Assembly: GCA_035634255.1 (NCBI GenBank)
Contig: DASQDI010000040.1
Coordinates: 1-64,000, forward strand
Direction of reading: 5' to 3'
Origin: DATLMR01 sp035634255
GTDB taxonomy: Bacteria > Acidobacteriota > Blastocatellia > UBA7656
Length of the DNA stretch: 64,000 nucleotides
This document shows, one piece after another, positions 47,565 to 55,905 of this stretch. The notes beneath the pieces were generated by a model. That model was not told where the DNA came from. It saw nothing but the letters and a program-made list of their open reading frames with translations, and did no database searches. The position numbers and the translations under genes were made by a program. Within the stretch, counting starts at the first letter, position 1. Each line of letters begins with the position of its first letter.

Positions 47565-48341
47565 TCACTTTTTGCTGAACCTCAGCAGTTGTTTCCCTAT
47601 CAGAAAAGTGTCGCCCGGCTTCAGCTCGACCTCGCGGTCGATCCTGATGAAAGTCCCGTTGCGGCTGTTCTCGTCGACGAGGTAATAATGGCCGTCCCTT
47701 TCGAACACGCGGGCGTGGCGGCCCGACATGTAGCCGTCGTGCGAGAAGGTCACGTCGCCCTCGACGCGCCCCATCACCAGCCCCTTTTCGTCGAGCTGGT
47801 AGACCTCGCTTTCGTCGTGGCCATCCGTGATCAGTTCGAGAAAGACCCCGGATTCGCCGGGCGTTTCGGCCTCCCCCGCCGCCCCCGGCTGCGCGCCGAT
47901 GACGGCCCCGCACATCGTGCAGAAGTGCGACCCCGACCCCTGCACGGCCCCGCATGAACTGCACACCGATATGGCCTGCCCCTCGCCCGTAACGTCGAGC
48001 CCTTCTATCGTCTCGCGGGAATCGACATCGCCCGAGCGCGACGGGGCCTTGCCCTTCTTCGGCAAAAGCTCCTGACCGCACTGCTGGCAGAAGAGCCAGT
48101 CCTGCTCGTTTATAGTCTGGCAGAACGAGCAGACGGTGTGGGTCGTGTAGGGGGACCGGCTCTGGTCTTCCTCGGGGTCAGGGCCGGAGGTCGAGACGGT
48201 CGGGGGCAGGTTGCCGACCTCGGGCACGTCCGCGACGATGCCGAGCAGGCTTTCGGGCGCTTCGAGCGGGACCGCGCATAACCTACATGAAGATGCCGTC
48301 TGAAGATTTTCGGCACCGCACTGCGGGCAGGTCTTCATCAT
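47565..48341 (-). CDS. FHA-domain protein with three zinc ribbons
   Basis: 258 residues. Three zinc-ribbon modules with paired CxxC lie at about residues 5-23, 71-89 and 126-143 (CPQCGAEN...CRLC, CSFCQTIN...CQQC, CSSCGAVQ...CTMC). They are followed by a C-terminal forkhead-associated domain (about 165-258) with the phosphothreonine-binding motifs GRVEGDVTF, SGRHARVF and NSRNGTFI. FHA domains read phosphothreonine, so the protein is likely an adaptor downstream of a Ser/Thr kinase. No kinase gene is nearby except PrkA 30 kb away. Confidence 0.87.
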   Translation of the reverse strand: MMKTCPQCGAENLQTASSCRLCAVPLEAPESLLGIVADVPEVGNLPPTVSTSGPDPEEDQSRSPYTTHTVCSFCQTINEQDWLFCQQCGQELLPKKGKAPSRSGDVDSRETIEGLDVTGEGQAISVCSSCGAVQGSGSHFCTMCGAVIGAQPGAAGEAETPGESGVFLELITDGHDESEVYQLDEKGLVMGRVEGDVTFSHDGYMSGRHARVFERDGHYYLVDENSRNGTFIRIDREVELKPGDTFLIGKQLLRFSKK

Positions 48342-48395
48342 CCCTCCTGAGAACTGTAAAATCGATGGGGCGGACCGGCCGCTTGAACCCGCCGG

Positions 48396-48839
48396 TCATC
48401 TCCTCAAACGCAGGTGCTCTTTCAAAATGCATCGGTCCATGACGACGGTGAGCCCGGCGCTCAGAGCCCGCCCGGCCGCCTCATGGTCTATGACATCTTC
48501 CTGCAACCATACCGCTCGGGCCCCGACCCGGATCGCCTCGTCGACGTGCGCGCCGGCTTCTTCGCTGCGGCGGAATATGTCGACGATGTCGATCTTTTCG
48601 GGCACGTCTTCCAGGCGGGCGAAGGCCTTCTCCCCCAGCACGCTCTCTTCGTTCGGATTCACCGGGATTATCTTATAACCCCGCGCCTGCATGTAGGCGG
48701 ACACGCTGTGGCTGGCGCGGCCGGGGTTCGAGGAGAGGCCGATCACGGCTATGGTGCGCGAGTCTTCGAGGATTTGCTTGATCCCTTCCGGGCTGTTTAT
48801 CTCCAAGTCGGTCCCTCCGTCTTCCGCCTTATCGTTCAC
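48396..48839 (-). CDS. CoA-binding protein (YccU-like)
   Basis: 147 residues, a single Rossmann CoA-binding domain: IAVIGLSSNPGRASHSVSAYM, GYKIIPVNP, and a conserved AVWLQEDVIDHEAA segment. It is the stand-alone version of the succinyl-CoA synthetase-type fold; no enzymatic activity is established. Its ATG overlaps the class IV aminotransferase stop by 4 bases. Confidence 0.87.
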   Translation of the reverse strand: MNDKAEDGGTDLEINSPEGIKQILEDSRTIAVIGLSSNPGRASHSVSAYMQARGYKIIPVNPNEESVLGEKAFARLEDVPEKIDIVDIFRRSEEAGAHVDEAIRVGARAVWLQEDVIDHEAAGRALSAGLTVVMDRCILKEHLRLRR

Positions 48840-49687
48840 GAGGAGATTCTAACATCGGAGATTATTTTTTGAAATTCGCGGGCGATGAGCCGGGTCATCC
48901 TCGACTCGGCCTTCTGGTATTGCTTGATGTCGAAGCTGGCGACGGGCGCGACCCCCCGGACCGTCGACGTCAAAAATACTTCCCTGGCGTCGAGCAGCCT
49001 TTGGATCGGGAAGCCGCCCTCGATCAGGTGCATGCGCAACCGCTTCGCGATATCATAGACGAGCCCCCGCGTTATCCCCGCTATGCACCCGGTCGACGCG
49101 GAGGGGGTGAAGACCTCGTCCCCCTCGATCCAGAATATGTTGCCCGCGGTCGCGGAGACTATCTCCCCGCGCTCGTTCAGCATCACCGCCTCCGCGAACC
49201 CGCGCGAGCGGGCCTCCTCGAAGGCCAGCAGGTTTTCGAGCATCGAGGTCCTCTTGACGCCGGCCAGCGGCCCGTGCGAGGGGAGGCGGTGGGGCGAGAT
49301 AGTTATCGACAGGTTCTCTTTTTTCCGGCCGACGCTCGGGGAGGTGAAGATGAGGAGCTCCGACTCCGGGCGCGGGCCGGTGCGCCATGCGCCCGCGTCA
49401 CCTTTGAGCAGGGTGATCCTCATCCGCCCCTGCTCCACGCCGTTCGCCTCGATCAACTCCCTAACAGCTTCGTGTACCCGAATGTAGTCATGCGGGGCCG
49501 CGACCCCGATCTTTTCGGCGTGCCTGACGAGCCTCTCCCAGTGGCGGTCCAGGAGGAAAGGCACTCGCCTGACGATCAGGAGCGTCGAGAAGACCCCCCA
49601 GCCGTAGAGCAAGCCGGCGATGGTCGGGGAGACCCCCGCCTCCCCGGCGTCGGTTATTCTGTCGTTGTAATAAATCAGACGGTCCAT
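48836..49687 (-). CDS. Class IV PLP aminotransferase / 4-amino-4-deoxychorismate lyase-like
   Basis: 283 residues. The PLP Lys lies in LAGVKRTSMLENLLAFEEA, followed by the PLP-phosphate region AVMLNERGEIVSATAGNIFW and the C-terminal FLTSTVRGVAPVASFD. The class includes branched-chain aminotransferase, D-amino-acid aminotransferase and PabC; the protein lies close to PabC in length, but no pab neighbour is present. It overlaps the CoA-binding gene by 4 bases. Confidence 0.83.
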   Translation of the reverse strand: MDRLIYYNDRITDAGEAGVSPTIAGLLYGWGVFSTLLIVRRVPFLLDRHWERLVRHAEKIGVAAPHDYIRVHEAVRELIEANGVEQGRMRITLLKGDAGAWRTGPRPESELLIFTSPSVGRKKENLSITISPHRLPSHGPLAGVKRTSMLENLLAFEEARSRGFAEAVMLNERGEIVSATAGNIFWIEGDEVFTPSASTGCIAGITRGLVYDIAKRLRMHLIEGGFPIQRLLDAREVFLTSTVRGVAPVASFDIKQYQKAESRMTRLIAREFQKIISDVRISS

Positions 49688-49721
49688 CGCAAGAGCCGGT
49701 GAGAAGTGGCGGGCCGACCGG

Positions 49722-50168
49722 TCACGAGCTTCGCAGCAGCGCCAGGTATTTTTCCGGCATGCTCGAAAGCCTCCCCTCTTTCGTGATCAGCACGTGGAGA
49801 GTCTCCCCCGAGGCGATCCCCGCGCCGTCGTCCCTGACGATCTCGTAGCCGAACTTGAGGGTACGCCGGGTCAACTCCGTCACGCGGGTCCGGACCACCA
49901 GTTCGTCCTCGTACCGGGCGGGGGCCTTGTAGCGGCATTGGGCCTCGGCGACGATCATGAAGAGTCCGGTCTCCGCCTCCATGTCCCTGTAAGAGAAGCC
50001 GCAGTCGTTGCAGTACTGGCTCCGGCCCACCTCGAACCAGACGAGGTAATTCGCGTAATAGGCCACGCCCATCTGGTCGGTCTCGGCGTACCGGACCCTG
50101 ACCCTCGACTCCGCCACGAGCGGGCTTACTCCGGCTTCACCTCCGACCGATCTGGGCATTCTCTTCAT
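49722..50168 (-). CDS. Acyl-CoA thioesterase, YbgC/4HBT family
   Basis: 149 residues from ATG 50168, a normal length for this hotdog-fold family. The catalytic Asp lies in RVRYAETDQMGVAYYANYLVWFE. It probably hydrolyses short- or medium-chain acyl-CoA. The frame continues upstream to 50312, and ATG 50231 with AGGAG two bases away is an alternative that would add 21 non-conserved residues. That ATG lies inside a hairpin. It probably shares the transcript with the class IV aminotransferase gene 34 bases downstream. Confidence 0.82.
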   Translation of the reverse strand: MKRMPRSVGGEAGVSPLVAESRVRVRYAETDQMGVAYYANYLVWFEVGRSQYCNDCGFSYRDMEAETGLFMIVAEAQCRYKAPARYEDELVVRTRVTELTRRTLKFGYEIVRDDGAGIASGETLHVLITKEGRLSSMPEKYLALLRSS

Positions 50169-50196
50169 CCGGTACCTGAGAGCTGGGATGTGGAAA

Positions 50197-50245
50197 GCCC
50201 CGCAAGGATGACATGCGATTGATCCACACATCGCTCCTGCGGGGC
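50197..50245 (-). terminator. Hairpin between phosphoesterase and thioesterase genes
   Basis: GCCCCGC (50197-50203) pairs with GCGGGGC (50239-50245), extended by AGGA/TCCT across a one-base bulge and an inner GCGAT/ATCGC stem. On the minus strand it follows the phosphoesterase stop (50267) by about 20 bases and ends in CTTTCC. It could be a terminator or could hide an upstream thioesterase start. Confidence 0.5.
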
Positions 50246-50266
50246 CAATAAAAGTGGCGGGTCGAT

Positions 50267-51154
50267 TTACAGAGTTAACGTGCCGCTGTCTACGAGGTTC
50301 CCCCGCTCGCATATGGCCTGGAAGCTGACCGACTTGTCGTCAACTTCGACCACCATGAAGTGATTGTCTTCGGCGAAGCTGGCGGCGGTTATCCCGCTGT
50401 CCTTCTTGATGCCCCCGCGCCGCATCTTCCCGCCCGCGCCCGTCACGAAGTGCTGCACCCCCTGCTGTAGGGTCGTGCGCTCGTACATGTGGTCGTGGCC
50501 CGCGAAGGCCACCTTCACGCCGTACTTGACCAACATGGGTTCGATCTTCCTCCTCAGCTTCTCGTCCGACCCGTGCTTCTTGCCGGATGAGTAGAGGGGG
50601 TGGTGGTAGAGCGCGATCTTCCACCTCGCGGTCGAGGCCTTCAGGGCGTTTTCGAGCCAGAACGCCTGGGCCTGATGGAAATCGGTCGTGTCGAGCATGA
50701 AGAAATCGACCAGCCCGTCCCCCTTGCTCACCATGTAGTAGTTCTTCCCCGACATGTTGAAGAGCGGGTAACTGACCTGGTCCTGACGCCCGTCTTCGAT
50801 GTCGTGGTTCCCGAGCACCGCGTAAAAATTCACCTTGTCGTCTATGAGCTTGGAGAATGGCTCCTCGAATTTCTTGCCGAAGTAGCGCCCGCTGCCGTTC
50901 GGGTAGATGTTGTCGCCCGCCGCGAGCACGAAATCGAAAGCCGACTTCGCGTGCGTGTTGACCATCATCTTCGACAGCCCCGCCTGCTCGTCGCAGCCGG
51001 TCCCCCAGTCCCCGATGACGGCGAAACGGACCTTGCCCTTGACCGGCTCGACCCCGAAGACGGAGGCGGGTTTTATCAGGGTGCCCGCCGTGGCCGCGGC
51101 CAGAGATATGATTGCCTGCCGTCTGGAAATCAGATTGCTCTTATTATCTGCCAT
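50267..51154 (-). CDS. Tat-exported metallophosphoesterase (purple acid phosphatase-like)
   Basis: 295 residues. The twin-arginine motif SRRQAI at about 10-15 and a hydrophobic region (SLAAATAGTLI) indicate Tat export. The dinuclear metal motifs are all present: IGDWGTG, GDNIY, GNHDIE, HHPLY and GHDHMYER. The layout matches tartrate-resistant / purple acid phosphatases and related phosphodiesterases. Substrate unknown. Confidence 0.88.
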   Translation of the reverse strand: MADNKSNLISRRQAIISLAAATAGTLIKPASVFGVEPVKGKVRFAVIGDWGTGCDEQAGLSKMMVNTHAKSAFDFVLAAGDNIYPNGSGRYFGKKFEEPFSKLIDDKVNFYAVLGNHDIEDGRQDQVSYPLFNMSGKNYYMVSKGDGLVDFFMLDTTDFHQAQAFWLENALKASTARWKIALYHHPLYSSGKKHGSDEKLRRKIEPMLVKYGVKVAFAGHDHMYERTTLQQGVQHFVTGAGGKMRRGGIKKDSGITAASFAEDNHFMVVEVDDKSVSFQAICERGNLVDSGTLTL

Positions 51155-51362
51155 CTAGTCTTGCCCCATCCTTAATTTGTGAATCCCCGTGAAGACGCCG
51201 CCCCGGTATTTTCGGAATAATTAAAACGTCCGGGTGGCAATTCTACAACGTCTCCACTGTAAAAGTGTAGGTATAGGATAAACCCTTGAAATCCTCCCCG
51301 CAAGCCCCGATAGGCTCGCAAGAAATTTGCAAGCAGATCAGGCGGGAGGCGGCGCGGACGGC

Positions 51363-51391
51363 TTGACATGCCGGGACCGCGGTTTTACCAT
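51363..51391 (+). promoter_or_regulatory. Promoter of the class I aminotransferase gene
   Basis: TTGACA (51363-51368), a 17-base spacer, then TACCAT (51386-51391). Predicted initiation near 51398, about 50 bases before the TTG start. Confidence 0.6.
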
Positions 51392-51450
51392 CATCAATTC
51401 GTTTTTGGCGCGGTTTTTCGCCAGTGCCACACATTAAAGGGAGGTTCGAA

Positions 51451-52608
51451 TTGCAAACCAAGAAGAGACCCCAGCCGGACATCCGGGCCATCGCCAGGAC
51501 GGTCCCCCCGAGCGGCAACCTGGTCCAGGGCCAGAATGAAATCGCGCTCCACCCCGACCTCGCCCAGGCCCTCAATGACGCGGTCGCTTCGGGTCTCAAT
51601 TCGTACAGCTTCTTCGAGGGCGTCGAGGAGTTGAGGCGCGCGGTATCGGAGAAGATCAGGGTATACAACAACGTGACGGTCGACCCGGACAGCCGCCCCC
51701 TGGAGCTTATGATCACTCCGGGGGCGACGGGGGGGCTCGTCGCCACCGCCCACACCTACCTGCGCGGGGCCTCGGCCGTCGTCTTCGAGCCTTACTACCC
51801 ATACCACAAGCGCACGGTCGAGACCGCGGGCGGGCGCGCCGACGTGGTGAAGCTGCGCGGGGAGAACCTCGGCCTGGACGTGGGAGAGTTGCGGAGCGTT
51901 TGCGGGGCGGGGGTAGCCCGCTCCGAGTACCCGATCAAGGCCATAATAGTCAGCTCCCCCGCGAACCCGACCGGCCGCGTGTTCACCCGCGACGAGCTGC
52001 TCTCCATAGTGTCGGTGGCCGAAGAATTCGACCTGCTCATTATATCGGACGAGGTTTACGAGCACTTCACCCTTGATCCGTCCGACCACATCTCCACGGC
52101 GTCTTTGCCCGGAGCCTTCGAGCGCACGATAACGATCAACTCCTTCTCGAAGTCGTGGGCCATATCCGGGTGGAGGCTGGGCTACCTCTACGGCCCCGGC
52201 CAACTCGCCGGCAAGGTGGGGGTCCTGGGCAACATCTACTACGTCTGCACCCCCACGCCCCTGCAACACGCCCTGTCGAGAGTGTTGATGACCCATCCGG
52301 GCTTCTATTCGGAGCTTCGCACCAAGTTCGCGCGCAAGCGCGAGATCCTCGTGGACGCGCTTGAGCGGACCGGCTTCAAGGTCTACCAGTCGCGCTCGAC
52401 CTTCTACGTGTGGGCGCGCATACCCGATAGGTTCGGCGACGCGATTGAGATGAACGACTTCCTGATGAAAGAGGCGGGGGTCGCGGGCGTGCCGGGCAGC
52501 GCCTTCATGGACGACCCGGAGCAGGATGTCTACATGCGGCTCTGCTTCGCCCGCGAAGACGACATGCTGACCGCGGCCGCCGGGCGCATCGTCAAGGCCC
52601 TCACGTAA
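51451..52608 (+). CDS. Class I/II PLP aminotransferase
   Basis: About 385 residues from TTG 51451, chosen because AAAGGGAGG ends 7 bases before it; an upstream ATG at 51424 lacks a ribosome-binding site. The PLP Lys lies in NSFSKSWAISGWRLGY, the carboxylate-binding region is SSPANPTGRVF, and RLCFA near the end holds the substrate Arg. Typical of aspartate/aromatic aminotransferase fold type I. Substrate not predictable. Confidence 0.9.
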   Translation: MQTKKRPQPDIRAIARTVPPSGNLVQGQNEIALHPDLAQALNDAVASGLNSYSFFEGVEELRRAVSEKIRVYNNVTVDPDSRPLELMITPGATGGLVATAHTYLRGASAVVFEPYYPYHKRTVETAGGRADVVKLRGENLGLDVGELRSVCGAGVARSEYPIKAIIVSSPANPTGRVFTRDELLSIVSVAEEFDLLIISDEVYEHFTLDPSDHISTASLPGAFERTITINSFSKSWAISGWRLGYLYGPGQLAGKVGVLGNIYYVCTPTPLQHALSRVLMTHPGFYSELRTKFARKREILVDALERTGFKVYQSRSTFYVWARIPDRFGDAIEMNDFLMKEAGVAGVPGSAFMDDPEQDVYMRLCFAREDDMLTAAAGRIVKALT

Positions 52609-52614
52609 AGCGGG

Positions 52615-53730
52615 TTACGGCTCGCCCTTCGCCGCCGCGAAATGAGAGCGCCGCGTTCTGGAGAGCACTACGCGGGCCGCCGTCCTTCCCTTTTCATCCG
52701 TGCGGCTATAGAACGGGTCCTTGAGCGCGTCCTTCAGCGGGATGAACCGCGCGCCCAGGCTCTTGTACCAGGCGAGAATGTCGGAGAGGTTGTCGCAAAG
52801 GAACTGGTTGGCGTCGATCAGCAGGATGTGCTTCACGTCATACCCGGCCTCCCGTTTCGCCAGCGCGCGAGCCTTGAGCGTGGATTTAAGCAGGATCGTC
52901 TTGAAGTGCGCCTTTGCGAGGCTTGCGCACTGCTGATCGCCTCGGGCCTGCGCCTGACAGTAAACGTCGTTGAAGTGGCGGCCGTATGCGTCGATGGTCG
53001 CGGGGGTCACGAGGTAGCCCCTCTTCGATAGAAAAGCGTCGACCTCTTGGCGGGTCTGCTGGTCGCGGCTGGTCTTTATGCCGGGGAAGCGGAAGTACAG
53101 GTCCTTGCTGCGGCCCCGGCTCATCACCTTTCCGAGGGATTGCTCGTTGCGAGCAACGTCGTCGATGAACTCCTGCCCCGACCGCTTCGTCGCCCTCTTC
53201 CGGCTGAAGGTCATGTTGCCGAGAAGGTTGCCGCTGTCGACCCACTTCTCCAGAACGCTCGCGTCGGCGGCGCGGCCGTTGACGAAACTGACCGTGGGAG
53301 GTATGTCATGCTGCCTCAAGGCCGAGACGATCTTGTCGAAGTTCGCGGGGGTGTTCTCGAACTCGCACCAGCTGTCGATCTCCGCCTCGGGGTCCGAATG
53401 CCCGCGGATCATCTTATTGATCGTGAGAGCGATCTCCATCCCTTCGAGCGGGCGGTTCTTCCCCTCCTCCTCGCTCCTCTCGCGGGACTTGAGCACGGCC
53501 GACAGCAGGGGGATCGAGCTGAGGCGCTCGATGCATTTCGAGGGCGGGGCTTTTTCTGCGGTGACTTTCCGGTCCACCTTGCAGGCGGAGACCCCGACCA
53601 GCACCGCAGACAGGCAGCAGGCGAGCGAGATGCCGGCCGACCTGAAGGCCCCCGGTTTATTAACCAGACGGGCCGCGCTCGGAGTGAGCCGCGGCCGCTT
53701 CTCATCGTCTCTTCCGGTTCCAATCATCAA
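52615..53730 (-). CDS. Deacetylase-fold lipoprotein with missing catalytic residues
   Basis: 371 residues. The N-terminus has a lipobox (LVGVSAC, Cys about residue 50) after a hydrophobic segment, so it is probably a lipoprotein. The downstream part follows the polysaccharide deacetylase (NodB) layout, with WVDSGNLLGNMTFS at motif 2 and YFRFPGIK at motif 3. The motif 1 Asp pair (usually TFDDG) reads ALTINK, and the motif 2 His pair (HxxxH) is replaced by Leu/Met/Ser. It cannot use the known metal-dependent mechanism and is likely a glycan-binding pseudoenzyme. It is divergent from the GT2 gene that opens the glycan cluster. Confidence 0.7.
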   Translation of the reverse strand: MMIGTGRDDEKRPRLTPSAARLVNKPGAFRSAGISLACCLSAVLVGVSACKVDRKVTAEKAPPSKCIERLSSIPLLSAVLKSRERSEEEGKNRPLEGMEIALTINKMIRGHSDPEAEIDSWCEFENTPANFDKIVSALRQHDIPPTVSFVNGRAADASVLEKWVDSGNLLGNMTFSRKRATKRSGQEFIDDVARNEQSLGKVMSRGRSKDLYFRFPGIKTSRDQQTRQEVDAFLSKRGYLVTPATIDAYGRHFNDVYCQAQARGDQQCASLAKAHFKTILLKSTLKARALAKREAGYDVKHILLIDANQFLCDNLSDILAWYKSLGARFIPLKDALKDPFYSRTDEKGRTAARVVLSRTRRSHFAAAKGEP

Positions 53731-53909
53731 CTGTTCCGTGCACCTCGCTTTGATCGACTCGCACCTATCTTTCTACTTCAGTTTATTAACAGAGCGCAAC
53801 TCGGAGACTGGTCATCGAACCATCCATAAAGTATTATTCAACTCGCCATCTGTTGCACATCGCCGTTGAATCCGCGTAAAAAACCTTGATGACTGAAAGA
53901 TAAAAGGGA

Positions 53910-54686
53910 TTGCAGGGTATGTATCAGGGACATCGCATAGCAGTGGTGATGCCGATCCACAACGAGGAGGACCACCTGGCGAGGGCCGTCTCCCGCGTCC
54001 CGGATTTCGTGGATTTGATTATCGCGGTCGATGACGGGAGCACGGACGGCACGTGGGCTCGATTGAAGCGCATCCGGGACGCGAGGCTCGTGCGGCTAAG
54101 GAATGACGAGAACCTCGGGGTCGGCGCCGCGACCAGAGCCGGCTATCAATTCGCCCTGAGCACAGACGCGGACATGATCGCCGTCATGGACGGGGATGGG
54201 CAGATGGACGGCCGCGACCTCCCCGGCCTGCTCGATTGCGCGATGGCCGGGGCCGATTACGTTAAAGGCAACCGGTTCCTGCACGAGGAGACCTTGCCCT
54301 CCATGCCGCGGGCCCGCTTTATCGGGAACGTCGTGCTGAGCTGGCTCACTCGCCGCGCCTCGTCCTTCGCCGGCCATCTCGACGCGCAGTGCGGCTACAC
54401 CGTGATACGCTCGGCTTCTCTCAGAAAGCTGGACCTTAAGGGCCTCTACGGTCGCTACGGCTTTCCGAACGAGATGCTCTTCGCCGCCGGGCGCGCGGGG
54501 CTTGAGGTTCGCAGCGTCCCCGTGAGGACTATTTACGACAACGAGTCGTCCGGCATAAACCCGCTCACCGCGGTCCCGACCATAATCTACCTGATCGCTC
54601 GCGGCTACGTGCGGAGGAGGCTTTCGACCGGGCGCGTCGACCCTGTCCTGAGCATTCAACAGGCGGGCGGCGATTCATCCGATTAA
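53910..54686 (+). CDS. Family 2 glycosyltransferase
   Basis: 258 residues, a single GT-A domain. AVVMPIHNEEDHLARAV begins the nucleotide-sugar fold, AVDDGSTDGTW and DGDGQMDGRD supply the metal-binding Asp residues, and an AQCGYTVIR segment follows the acceptor region. The pattern is like dolichyl/polyprenyl-phosphate sugar synthases. It has no membrane helix. It begins an operon with GT4 and flippase genes. Confidence 0.9.
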   Translation: MQGMYQGHRIAVVMPIHNEEDHLARAVSRVPDFVDLIIAVDDGSTDGTWARLKRIRDARLVRLRNDENLGVGAATRAGYQFALSTDADMIAVMDGDGQMDGRDLPGLLDCAMAGADYVKGNRFLHEETLPSMPRARFIGNVVLSWLTRRASSFAGHLDAQCGYTVIRSASLRKLDLKGLYGRYGFPNEMLFAAGRAGLEVRSVPVRTIYDNESSGINPLTAVPTIIYLIARGYVRRRLSTGRVDPVLSIQQAGGDSSD

Positions 54687-54690
54687 GGCT

Positions 54691-55905
54691 TTGAGTAAAA
54701 AAGGCAGGCCGGATTTACTGATAATCACGAGCTCGTTCCCGCGCGGTCCGGGTGACGAGACGTGCGGGTACATTCGCGATTTCGCGCGCGGGCTTTCGGC
54801 CCGGTTCAACGTCACGGTGCTCGCGCCGCCCGACGCCGGTGCCTCGGAGTGGCCGGAAGACGACTTCGCTCTCACGCGCTCGGCCTCGATCCCGCCCGCG
54901 GGGCTGAGCGCCTTCGAATCGAGCAGGGATTTGAACGACCTTCCGCGCCGGGGCCTTCCGGTCAAGCTCGCCTCCTGCTTGTCCCTCCTCCTCTTCGTGT
55001 CGAAGGCTCTGAGGCTGGCGCGGAAAGCCGATGTCATATGCTCGCACTGGCTGGCCCCTTCGGGGCTGACGGGCGCGCTCGCTTCGATGCTTCTCGGGAA
55101 GCCCCACGTCGCGGTCGAGCATTCGGGCGCGCTTCACTTCCTCCGCCGCGCGCGCGGAGGGCCTTCGGTCGCGCGGTTCATCATCAGGCACAGCAGAAGG
55201 GTGATAACGGTCAGCTCCGATTTGAGGGACCGGCTCATCGGCCTCTGCCCGGAAGCCGAAGCCAAAGTCGAAGTGATACCGATGGGTGCCGGGTTCAGAG
55301 GCGATCCGTCCAAACCGCCGCGCGAGGCCGCTCCCGGTCGCGGAGGCGAGTCGCCCTCAAAGACGGCTCTCTTCATAGGCAGGCTGGTCGAGATAAAAGG
55401 GGTGGAGTTGCTGCTTCAAGCTCTGGACGGCATGAGCGACGTGCGGCTGATCATCGCTGGGGAGGGAGAGAGGCGGCAGGCTCTCGAAAAGCTCGCCTCG
55501 GGGATGCCCATCACGGTCAAATTTCTTGGGCAGGTCGACGCGACGGAGAGGGGCAGGCTTCTCGAACTCTCTGATTTCATGGTCATACCCTCGCTCGTGT
55601 TCGCGGACGGGCGGAGCGAGGGGACGCCCGTAGTTTGCCTCGAATCGCTCGCGACCGGGCTCCCCGTCGTGGCCTCGCGAGCAGGCGGGCTTGCCGAGGT
55701 CATAACCGACGGGTATAACGGGCTGCTCTTCGACCCCGGAAACTCCGGGGCGCTGGCCCGCGCGATGAGACGGTTGATCGACGACCCGAAGCTCAGAGAA
55801 CGACTGTCGGCCAACGCGCGCGCGACGGCGAAGGAGTATTCCTGGGAGGCAATCGGCGACCGCTACGCCTCCGCGATACTTCGGGCGATGGGGGAGAATG
55901 ATTAA
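54691..55905 (+). CDS. Family 4 glycosyltransferase
   Basis: 404 residues, GT-B fold. The N-terminal domain starts LLIITSSFPRGPGDETCGYIRDFARGL. The C-terminal donor-binding domain has FIGRLVEIKGVELLLQAL and the EGTPVVCLESLATGLPVVASRAGG motif with the donor Glu. TTG at 54691 is the start, 4 bases after the GT2 stop, with a weak AAGG upstream. It overlaps the flippase gene by 8 bases. Confidence 0.9.
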   Translation: MSKKGRPDLLIITSSFPRGPGDETCGYIRDFARGLSARFNVTVLAPPDAGASEWPEDDFALTRSASIPPAGLSAFESSRDLNDLPRRGLPVKLASCLSLLLFVSKALRLARKADVICSHWLAPSGLTGALASMLLGKPHVAVEHSGALHFLRRARGGPSVARFIIRHSRRVITVSSDLRDRLIGLCPEAEAKVEVIPMGAGFRGDPSKPPREAAPGRGGESPSKTALFIGRLVEIKGVELLLQALDGMSDVRLIIAGEGERRQALEKLASGMPITVKFLGQVDATERGRLLELSDFMVIPSLVFADGRSEGTPVVCLESLATGLPVVASRAGGLAEVITDGYNGLLFDPGNSGALARAMRRLIDDPKLRERLSANARATAKEYSWEAIGDRYASAILRAMGEND

